Shown here one piece after another: positions 36,887 to 42,373 of a stretch of DNA of 42,373 nucleotides. Source of the DNA: Planctomycetaceae bacterium (GTDB lineage: Bacteria > Planctomycetota > Planctomycetia > Pirellulales > UBA1268); the NCBI GenBank assembly GCA_947459185.1, contig CANHCU010000018.1:1-42373 (forward strand), in the 5' to 3' direction. Below the pieces are notes generated by a model that worked only from the letters and a program-made list of their open reading frames with translations, ran no database searches and was not told the DNA's origin. The stretch's first letter is position 1. Every line of letters begins with the position of its first letter. Both the position numbers and the translations under genes were made by a program.

Positions 36887-36928
36887 GACCCTCAGGCCTG
36901 TGACCCTCAGGCCTGTGGCCGTCAGGCC
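36887..36928. repeat. Short 15-bp tandem repeat at the DUF1501 3' end
   Basis: GACCCTCAGGCCTGT occurs twice in direct succession (36887-36901 and 36902-36916), followed by a degenerate third copy (GGCCGTCAGGCC). The DUF1501 stop codon at 36922-36924 lies inside the third copy. The repeat fills most of the 69-bp gap to the downstream gene, and its number may vary between strains. Confidence 0.7.
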
Positions 36929-38253
36929 AGCAGATCCTCGCGAACATTGCCGCCGTCAACGATTTCAACGGGACGATTGCCGGGGGCCATCAGCTCCTTG
37001 TCGGCGACGATTCCCAGGCAGTGATAGACGGTGGTCGCCAGGTCCTCGACCGTGAGGGGATTGTCCTGCGGCTCCGCCGCGATTGCATCGGACGAACCGT
37101 AGACGGTGCCTGCCTTGATGCCGCCGCCGGCCAGCAGAACGCTGAACACCTTCGGCCAGTGGTCGCGGCCGGCGTCGTTGTTGATGCGGGGAGTGCGGCC
37201 GAACTCACTCGACACCATCACCAGCGTCGAGGCCAGCAGGCCGCGTTGATCGAGATCACGGATCAGCGCGGCATAGGCCTGGTCGAACGCCGGGAGTGTT
37301 TTCCGCATGCTGTCGGTGATCTTCTGGTGCATGTCCCAGCCACCGTAGGAGAGCGTGACGAATCGCACCCCCGCCTCGACGAGCCGCCGCGACAGGAGCA
37401 TTCGCTGGCCGGCTGCATTGCGGCCGTAGTCGTCGCGGATCGCATCGGACTCCGCCTTGATATCGAAGGCACTACGGGCCTCGTTGGAACTCACCAGCGA
37501 GTAGGCCCGCTGATAAAAGGAATCCATGGCCGCGAGGTTTTCCGAACCCTCGAGCCGTTGAAAGTGGCGGCCCACGGCATCCCGCAGTCGCTGTCGGGTC
37601 GCAAACCGATTGGCATCAACCCCGTTGGGGAGGGCCAGGTCGCGGACGGTGAAGTTGGCATCGGCAGGATCAGAACCGATGGCAAATGGACCGTAGGCAC
37701 TGCCGAGGTAGCCCGCACCCGCGTCGGCCGCCGGCAGGTTCGGAATGCTCACGTAGGGCGGAAGGTTGGCCCGCGGTCCATACTCGTGAGAGACCACGCT
37801 GCCAAAGCTCGGGAAGGTCAGTGCCGGGCTCGGCCGGTAGCCGGTGAACATGTTGTGCGTGCCACGTTCATGGGCCGCCTCGCCGTGCGTCATCGATCGC
37901 ACGACGGTGATCTTGTCGGCGATCTGCGCCGTCTTGCCGAGCAGTTCGTTGAACTGGACGCCCGAGAGCTTCGTATCGATCGGCTTCATGTCGCCGCGGT
38001 ATTCGGCCGGCGCGAGCGGCTTGGGGTCGAACGTCTCCTGCTGCGCCCACCCGCCCGGCAGCCAGATATGGATGACGCTCTTCGCCTTCCCCTCGAAGTG
38101 TGTGAACGACTTTGCGTCGGCCAGGGCAGACCGGCCTCTCAGGTAGCCGCCGAGTGACAGGCCGAGTGCCGAGAGGGCACCGACATGAAGGAAATCGCGT
38201 CGGCCGTTGAACCGGCCGCCGTTCCCCGCAGCATCGCAAGACACATCCGACAT
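36922..38253 (-). CDS. DUF1501 protein with Tat signal
   Basis: A 443-residue member of DUF1501, related to sulfatase/alkaline phosphatase-fold proteins and very abundant in planctomycetes. A twin-arginine signal is visible at R18-R19 (NGRRDFLHVGALSALGLSLG), so it is probably exported folded, with a cofactor or metal. Family marks include VIHIWLPGGWAQQETFDPK, VRSMTHGEAAHERGTHNMF, RRLVEAGVRFVTLSYGGWDMH, SSEFGRTPRIN and GRDHWPKVFSVLLAGGGIK. The Ser/Thr nucleophile of classical sulfatases is not obvious, and the family has no proven reaction. It is the first gene of the DUF1501-PPC-PSD1-WD40 operon. The start has GGGAGGA 7 bp upstream. Three palindromic sites lie in its 5' region. Confidence 0.93.
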   Translation of the reverse strand: MSDVSCDAAGNGGRFNGRRDFLHVGALSALGLSLGGYLRGRSALADAKSFTHFEGKAKSVIHIWLPGGWAQQETFDPKPLAPAEYRGDMKPIDTKLSGVQFNELLGKTAQIADKITVVRSMTHGEAAHERGTHNMFTGYRPSPALTFPSFGSVVSHEYGPRANLPPYVSIPNLPAADAGAGYLGSAYGPFAIGSDPADANFTVRDLALPNGVDANRFATRQRLRDAVGRHFQRLEGSENLAAMDSFYQRAYSLVSSNEARSAFDIKAESDAIRDDYGRNAAGQRMLLSRRLVEAGVRFVTLSYGGWDMHQKITDSMRKTLPAFDQAYAALIRDLDQRGLLASTLVMVSSEFGRTPRINNDAGRDHWPKVFSVLLAGGGIKAGTVYGSSDAIAAEPQDNPLTVEDLATTVYHCLGIVADKELMAPGNRPVEIVDGGNVREDLLA

Positions 38254-38297
38254 GGAAACGTCCTCCCAAGGTCACACCAATTCCGATGAATGTTACC

Positions 38298-38309
38298 CGA
38301 TACGTATCG
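38298..38309. promoter_or_regulatory. Perfect 12-bp palindrome upstream of the DUF1501 operon
   Basis: CGATACGTATCG is a perfect palindrome 44 bp upstream of the DUF1501 start codon, in an AT-richer stretch than its surroundings. Its position fits an operator or promoter-overlapping site, but no regulator is identified. Confidence 0.35.
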
Positions 38310-38382
38310 ACCAGTCCACGAAATACGCCTTAGTCTGTACTGACAGCCTGGAGCCGACTGTCGCATGGGAGGAGGGAAATTG

Positions 38383-38451
38383 GTCTCAGGTTGAGACGCC
38401 TGCATGCGACGTCCCCTAAAAGCAGTCCGGTCCCATGTCTCAGGCTGAGAC
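38383..38451. promoter_or_regulatory. Two matching palindromes GTCTCA-N3-TGAGAC
   Basis: GTCTCAGGTTGAGAC (38383-38397) and GTCTCAGGCTGAGAC (38437-38451) differ at one spacer base and are 54 bp apart centre to centre, roughly five helical turns. They lie 130-200 bp upstream of the DUF1501 start codon in a gene-free stretch of 495 bp. Paired, helically phased palindromes suggest a dimeric DNA-binding protein. Alternatively they are stem structures in a transcript. Confidence 0.5.
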
Positions 38452-38592
38452 ACGCATCTGCCGGGCGATCTCCCCGAACACGCTTCGCTCGCTCGGCGGC
38501 TCGGCGACCGCGTTGGGGGCGATGGTGCGTGTGCTGCGCCGAGCCGCCTGATGCTCGCTTCGGTATTCGGGGAGCTCGCCCTCCTGCCCTTC

Positions 38593-38684
38593 CATGCAAG
38601 CCCGAAGCGCAAGCGAGAGGAATCCGCGACCCATTGCCGTGAAGCTGCCAGCAATTCCCTTGCTTGCGCTGCGGGCTTGCATGG
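38593..38684. repeat. Inverted pair of the short GC-rich repeat
   Basis: A reverse copy at 38593-38626 and a forward copy at 38653-38684 face each other across a 26-bp spacer. The core is CAAGCCCGAAGCGCAAG, against CTTGCGCTGCGGGCTTG with one mismatch. They can form a long hairpin just beyond the uvrC stop codon. The rest of 38254-38748 holds only the palindromes listed separately. Confidence 0.8.
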
Positions 38685-38748
38685 GACGGGGTGGGCGCGG
38701 AGGGGCTTGGATGGGATGGGCGTGGATGCTGCTTCCACGCTTGCATCA

Positions 38749-40122
38749 CTACTCGTCGAACGACCTTTTGCTGCGGAGCAGGTGGTGGTAGTGCTGCGCG
38801 AAGCGATGGGCCTCGTCGCGGACGTATTCCAACAGCCGCAGCGAATAGGAGTCGCGCGAGAGCCGCAGCGGCTCGCTCCGTCCCGGGAGGAAGACCTCTT
38901 CCTCCCGCTTCGCCAACGAGATCACGCAGGGGGCCACGATGCCCAGCGACTCGAGCGCGTCCATCGCCGCGGAAAGCTGCCCCTTGCCGCCGTCCACCAG
39001 GAAGATGTCGGGCAGCGATGCGCCCTCGCGCACCAGCCGCGAAAACCGCCGCGACACCACCTCGTGGATGCTCTTGAAGTCGTCGATACCAGACACGGTC
39101 TTGATCCGGTATCGCTTGTAGCCGGGCTTGAACGGCAGGCCGTCGATGAACTGCACAAGGCTCGCCACCGTCTCGTTGCCCGCCAGATGGGCGATATCGA
39201 CACCCTCGATGACTCGTGGCGGCCGCTTCAAGCCGAGCACCTTCTCCAGTCCGGCCAGTCCCTTCTTCGGGTCGACGAGAAACACCTCCGGCTGCACGTG
39301 CTCCTCCAGATCGCCACGCTGGTCGAGCGTTTCCAGAAGCCGGATCTCGTCGCGGAGTCGTGCGGCCTTTTCGAATTCGAGCGCCGCCGACGCGGCGAGC
39401 ATCTCCTGCCGCATCTCCTCGATGAGCCGCTTCTTGCCGCCGTCGAGAAATGTTTTCAGTCGGTTGATGTCGCGGCGGTAGTCCTCCTTCGAGATGCGGA
39501 GGTTGCAGGGGGCTGTGCACTGGTCGATGGAAGCAAGCAGGCAAGGGCGGAACCACCGCCACTGGTCGTCGTGGGCGTCGATGTCGAGCGAGCAGGTGCG
39601 AAACTTGAAGATTCGCTGAAGCACCACGATCGCGCCGCGGAGGCTGCCGGCGCTCGTGAACGGGCCGTAGAGCTTCACGCCCTTCTGCCGCGGCGTGCGG
39701 GTGAATTCGACCCGTGGGTAATCCTCGTGGGTCGTGATCTGCAGATAGGGAAATGTCTTGTCGTCTTTGAGGTCGGAGTTGAACCGCGGCTGGACGTCCT
39801 TGACGAGCCGGCTCTCGAGAAGCAGGGCGTCGACCTCGCTATCGGCCTCGAGATAATCGATGTCGCGGATCTCCTGCACGAGATCGGCGGTTCGGCGGTC
39901 CTGCTCGGCGGCCTTGAGGAAGTAGCTCGACGCGCGGGCCCGGAGGTTCTTCGCCTTGCCGACGTAGATCACGCGGCCGGCGGCGTCTTTCATCAGATAG
40001 ACGCCCGGCGTCTGCGGAAACGTTTTGACTTTCTGCGCCGCCGCGGCCCGATCTCCGGTGGTCGCCGCCTGGTCGGTGTCGGCGGGGGTGGATTCGGCGT
40101 CGGATGGGTCGTGGTCGCTCAC
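38749..40122 (-). CDS. uvrC: UvrC excinuclease subunit lacking the C-terminal HhH domain
   Basis: Nucleotide excision repair nuclease that cuts on both sides of a lesion after UvrA/UvrB loading. The GIY-YIG domain is at about residues 36-115 (TPGVYLMKD, VIYVGKAKNLRARASSYF). Four cysteines at C177, C194, C202 and C206 match the set reported to hold an iron-sulfur cluster in UvrC. The UVR domain is near 235-265 (ALEFEKAARLRDEIRLL). The RNase H-like endonuclease has VIEGVDIAHLAG, DIFLVDGGKGQLSAAM and RDEAHRFAQHYH. It ends at RSKRSFDE, 457 residues, against about 600 in E. coli: the tandem helix-hairpin-helix DNA-binding end is absent. The start is GTG at 40122; an in-frame TAG four codons upstream excludes any longer form. 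Confidence 0.93.
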   Translation of the reverse strand: MSDHDPSDAESTPADTDQAATTGDRAAAAQKVKTFPQTPGVYLMKDAAGRVIYVGKAKNLRARASSYFLKAAEQDRRTADLVQEIRDIDYLEADSEVDALLLESRLVKDVQPRFNSDLKDDKTFPYLQITTHEDYPRVEFTRTPRQKGVKLYGPFTSAGSLRGAIVVLQRIFKFRTCSLDIDAHDDQWRWFRPCLLASIDQCTAPCNLRISKEDYRRDINRLKTFLDGGKKRLIEEMRQEMLAASAALEFEKAARLRDEIRLLETLDQRGDLEEHVQPEVFLVDPKKGLAGLEKVLGLKRPPRVIEGVDIAHLAGNETVASLVQFIDGLPFKPGYKRYRIKTVSGIDDFKSIHEVVSRRFSRLVREGASLPDIFLVDGGKGQLSAAMDALESLGIVAPCVISLAKREEEVFLPGRSEPLRLSRDSYSLRLLEYVRDEAHRFAQHYHHLLRSKRSFDE

Positions 40123-40126
40123 GCTT

Positions 40127-40137
40127 GGATTCTAGCC
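40127..40137 (-). promoter_or_regulatory. Possible -10 box for leaderless uvrC mRNA
   Basis: On the minus strand this reads GGCTAGAATCC, identical to the 11-mer before miaB. TAGAAT (40129-40134) ends 6 bp before the GTG start codon. No Shine-Dalgarno sequence is present in the gap, and the in-frame stop TAG lies within the hexamer. A transcript starting at the GTG is plausible. No -35 element is clear. Confidence 0.35.
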
Positions 40138-40193
40138 GCTATGGTGCTCCACCGCCGGGGACGGCAGAAGATCCGCAGTGGTGCCCACGGTTC

Positions 40194-40325
40194 GGGGCTG
40201 CCCATGCCCCGTCGCCGGACGTTCGCTACGGCCATCCATGGCCTCCGCTCACTCGATGCTGACTGCGCTTCGGCATCCTGCCTGCGCTGGTCAGCAACGC
40301 CGGCTCTCGGGGCATGGGCAGCCCC
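40194..40325. repeat. Large inverted-terminus repeat element, copy C (132 bp)
   Basis: The left arm GGGGCTGCCCATGCCCC (40194-40210) and the right arm GGGGCATGGGCAGCCCC (40309-40325) are perfect inverted repeats. The inner pair TGCTGAC/GTCAGCA is conserved. Of the three complete copies this has the best-matched ends and may be closest to the ancestral form. It lies in the 454-bp gap between the phosphohexomutase 3' end and uvrC. Confidence 0.88.
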
Positions 40326-40342
40326 TCACGGATCCCGAGTCC

Positions 40343-40420
40343 AATAAAAGCCCGGAGCGTAAGCGATGGGATTCCCTGTCGCAAACGCATATCCCCCGGC
40401 TTACGCCGGGGGCTTTTATG
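40343..40420. repeat. Inverted pair of short repeats with terminator-like hairpin
   Basis: The reverse copy at 40343-40376 contains ATAAAAGCCCGGAGCGTAAG. The forward copy at 40391-40420 contains the hairpin CCCCCGGC-TTAC-GCCGGGGG (40393-40412) followed by CTTTTAT. The forward copy is the same unit as the tandem pair after glnE, with one loop change (TTGC to TTAC). This links the hairpin terminators to the wider short-repeat family. Confidence 0.8.
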
Positions 40421-40566
40421 GGAGCGTTCATACAAGCCCGGAGCGTGAGAGATGGGATGATGGGAGCGTTCATACAAGCCCGGAGCGCAAGCGATGGGAT
40501 GATGGGAGCGTTCATACAAGCCCGGAGCGTGAGAGATGGGATGATGGGAGCGTTCATACAAGCCCG
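40421..40566. repeat. 42-bp tandem array (3 full units plus a partial)
   Basis: Units start at 40421, 40463, 40505 and 40547 with a fixed 42-bp period; the fourth is cut off after about 20 bp. Each holds GGAGCGTTCATACAAGCCCG followed by a GAGCG(T/C)(G/A)AG(A/C)GATGGGATGAT-like end, so the unit is built on the short repeat (CAAGCCCGGAGCG...). Units 1 and 3 are the closest match. The period is a multiple of three, which leaves open frames on both strands, but nothing suggests translation. The array ends about 10 bp from the phosphohexomutase stop codon. Confidence 0.88.
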
Positions 40567-40576
40567 CTCTGGGCGC

Positions 40577-42373
40577 TCACACGCCTGCGAGCGCACGCAG
40601 GTCTCGCTCGAGCAGATCGAGCCGCTGGTTCAGCGTGGATTTCGTTTCGGCGAGCTGGTGTTGGCCACAGGGGGGCGCTACGGCGAAAAGGTAGAACTTG
40701 ATCTTCGGCTCCGTGCCCGAGGGCCGGGCGGCCACACAATTGGCAAGAGCCGGGAAGTGGCCCGCCGCGATCTCCGTTGCAGTCAGGTTGGTGGCCGGCG
40801 TGGCTGGGTCGGCCAGATCGAACATCACGAGGTCGCCCTTCGCGCCGGCAAAGGGCATGGCGGCCACGCCGGGCGTCGAGGTGGTGAGACTGCCGTAGTC
40901 GCGAACCCGGCTGACCGGCAGGCCGCCGAGCGCCGCTGGCGGCTTTGAACGCAGGGTCGCCATGATCTCCCGCATGCGGTCCATGCCTGCTGCGCCGGGG
41001 AGCGTGATCGCCACCTGTCGCTCGAGGTGGCAGCCGTGTGTGCAGAAGATCGCGTCGAGCTGCTCGTGCAGCGTCTTGCCCTGCGCATGAAGAGCGGCCG
41101 TCAGTTCGGCCAGCAGCAGCGCGGCCACGCTCGCATCCTTGTCGCGGACGTGCGTGCCCGCCAGGTAGCCGTGCGATTCCTCGCAGCCAAATACAAAATG
41201 CTCCGGGCCGGTCTGGTCGATCGCCTGGCCGATCCACTTGAAGCCGACCTGGAGCGTGTCGACGGTCGTCGCTCGGTAGGCCTCCGTGATTCGACGCACG
41301 AGGCCGGTGGTTACGAGCGTGGTGATCACGTGGTCGGTGGCGGAGAGCGTGCCGAGCCGCTTGCGGCTGGAGAGCACCCAGTCCACGAGCAGGGCCGCAA
41401 TCTGGTTGCCCGTGAACGTCTGCCACTCGCAGCCTGACGCCATGGTGAGCGGTGCCGCCGCGCCGAGTCGGTCGCAGTCGGGGTCGCTCGCCATCACGAG
41501 GTCGTCGCCGCGGTCCTTCGCCTCGGCGATCGCCCCTTGGAGCACCGCCGGATTTTCTGGGTTGGCCACGTGACCGGGAACATTCGGGAAATCACCGTCG
41601 GGCATTTCCTGCGGTCCGTAGAGTCGCAGTTTCCTGAAGCCGGCGCCGTCGAGCACCGGCACGACGGCGCTCGCGCCCACGCCGTGCAGCGGCGTGTAAA
41701 GAATGGAGACATCCCGCGGGCCGGCGGTCGACTGCCTGAGCACCGCCGCGACGAAGGCCGGATCGATCTCCTGCTCCACGAACTGCACGCGGCCGGCCGC
41801 GACGCCCGCATCGAAGCTCTCGCGGTGCACGGCGTCGCACCGCATCACGCGGTCGATGATCCCCTTGTCGTGCGGCGGCAGCACCTGCACGCCGCCGGCC
41901 CAGTAGACCTTCACGGCATTGTCGCTGGGAGGATTGTGGCTGGCCGTCACCATGATGCCGCAGGTGCTCTGCGTGTGGCGAACGGCGTATGACAGTTCCG
42001 GCGTGCTGCGGAAGCCGCGCAGAAAGAAAATCCGGAAGCCGGCCGCGAGGAGCACCTCGGCGCAGAGTTTTGCAAAGTGCTCGGAGCGGTGGCGAGTGTC
42101 GTAGGCGATCGCGCAGGAGGGCTCCTGGCCGGCGGGCATGACGCTCCGCACATAGTCGGCCAGGCCCTGTGCGCTCTCACCGATTGTGCGGTCGTTGATG
42201 GCGTTGGAGCCGACCGGATACATTCGGCCGCGGCGGCCGCCGGTGCCGAATGGGATCACCGTCCAGTAGACGTCATCGAGTTCCTTCCACGTGGCCGGCT
42301 CCGCGGCAGCCCGGTCGATCCGCGTCGCCAGCTCACCGGCAAACTCCGCATAGCGGGGCTGCGTGAGCCAGTC
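40577..42373 (-). CDS. Phosphoglucomutase/phosphomannomutase family, 5' end beyond window
   Basis: Interconverts hexose-1- and hexose-6-phosphates through a phosphoserine. All four signature segments are present: the catalytic serine in MVTASHNPPSDNAVK, the metal loop in SDPDCDRLG, the sugar-binding loop in FGCEESHGYLAG, and the phosphate-binding loop RPSGTEPKIKFY near the C-terminus. The frame continues without a stop to the right edge of the window, and the 38 extra codons (including QPRYAEFAGELATRID and LDDVYWTVIPFGTGGRRG) look like the normal N-terminus of this family. The GTG at 42259 is therefore internal and the gene is truncated by the window. The in-window part is 598 codons. It resembles the PgcA/PGM2-like branch; glucose versus mannose specificity is not decided. 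Confidence 0.93.
   Translation of the reverse strand, partial: DWLTQPRYAEFAGELATRIDRAAAEPATWKELDDVYWTVIPFGTGGRRGRMYPVGSNAINDRTIGESAQGLADYVRSVMPAGQEPSCAIAYDTRHRSEHFAKLCAEVLLAAGFRIFFLRGFRSTPELSYAVRHTQSTCGIMVTASHNPPSDNAVKVYWAGGVQVLPPHDKGIIDRVMRCDAVHRESFDAGVAAGRVQFVEQEIDPAFVAAVLRQSTAGPRDVSILYTPLHGVGASAVVPVLDGAGFRKLRLYGPQEMPDGDFPNVPGHVANPENPAVLQGAIAEAKDRGDDLVMASDPDCDRLGAAAPLTMASGCEWQTFTGNQIAALLVDWVLSSRKRLGTLSATDHVITTLVTTGLVRRITEAYRATTVDTLQVGFKWIGQAIDQTGPEHFVFGCEESHGYLAGTHVRDKDASVAALLLAELTAALHAQGKTLHEQLDAIFCTHGCHLERQVAITLPGAAGMDRMREIMATLRSKPPAALGGLPVSRVRDYGSLTTSTPGVAAMPFAGAKGDLVMFDLADPATPATNLTATEIAAGHFPALANCVAARPSGTEPKIKFYLFAVAPPCGQHQLAETKSTLNQRLDLLERDLRALAGV

Noticed and set aside
40421-40566. CRISPR array
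   Set aside because: The 42-bp units are nearly identical along their whole length and adjoin directly; there are no unique spacers and no cas genes nearby.
40226-40596. Repetitive small proteins encoded by the 42-bp array
   Set aside because: The open frames exist only because the period is a multiple of three; both strands are open and no start context or composition supports translation.

Overview
The window is about 42 kb of GC-rich DNA, close to two thirds G+C, densely packed with bacterial genes. It very probably comes from a planctomycete, likely in or near the Pirellulales. The strongest sign is the block at 29.2-38.3 kb. It encodes a Tat-exported DUF1501 protein, a pre-peptidase C-terminal (PPC)-type beta-sandwich protein, a DUF1549/DUF1553 cytochrome-like protein (PSD1 family) and a WD40 protein with a c-type haem motif. 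Planctomycetes carry many paralogous copies of this gene set, and its function is unknown. An HTTM protein and many short intergenic repeats fit the same assignment.

Layout. 1-10.3 kb (+ strand): the 3' part of a PAS-GGDEF diguanylate cyclase, a GalU-like nucleotidyltransferase translationally coupled to a very large GHMP-kinase-like/UDPGP-like fusion protein, then miaB and glnE. 10.4-12.9 kb (- strand): two different DedA/VTT membrane proteins, a class IV aminotransferase and tRNA-Ala(GGC). 13.2-15.8 kb (+): a small membrane-anchored protein coupled to an HTTM protein, then a lipoprotein. 16.0-18.7 kb (-): ligA coupled to a small membrane protein, then a DUF3088 thioredoxin-like protein. 18.9-22.5 kb: an adenine/adenosine deaminase (+), a GT9 heptosyltransferase-like protein (-) and a fatty acid desaturase (+). 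22.5-26.6 kb (-): a compact acyl-CoA-dehydrogenase-like/DUF1254/DUF1254 operon whose 3' end overlaps the convergent desaturase gene. 26.7-29.0 kb (+): an alpha-glucan phosphorylase. 29.2-38.3 kb (-): the planctomycete DUF1501/PPC/PSD1/WD40 export cluster plus a secreted protein of unknown function. 38.7-42.4 kb (-): uvrC and a phosphohexomutase that runs off the right edge.

Regulatory and repeat content. The gaps between genes hold two repeat families. The first is an element of about 130-157 bp with 17-bp terminal inverted repeats, present as three complete copies and one fragment. Its paired terminal bases covary between copies, which argues for selection on a folded structure. The second is a short GC-rich family of about 33 bp, found as terminator-like hairpins, as inverted pairs and as a 42-bp tandem array. 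The DUF1501 operon is preceded by two matching GTCTCA-N3-TGAGAC palindromes and a perfect 12-bp palindrome. miaB and uvrC share an 11-bp GGCTAGAATCC box placed so that both mRNAs could be leaderless.

Most genes are ordinary housekeeping genes. The most promising material for a second look is the kinase/pyrophosphorylase fusion with its odd partner, the DUF1501/PSD1 operon with its palindromes, the covarying repeat element, and the DUF1254 pair linked to a dehydrogenase-like gene. All calls rest on motif recognition by eye; no database search was possible.
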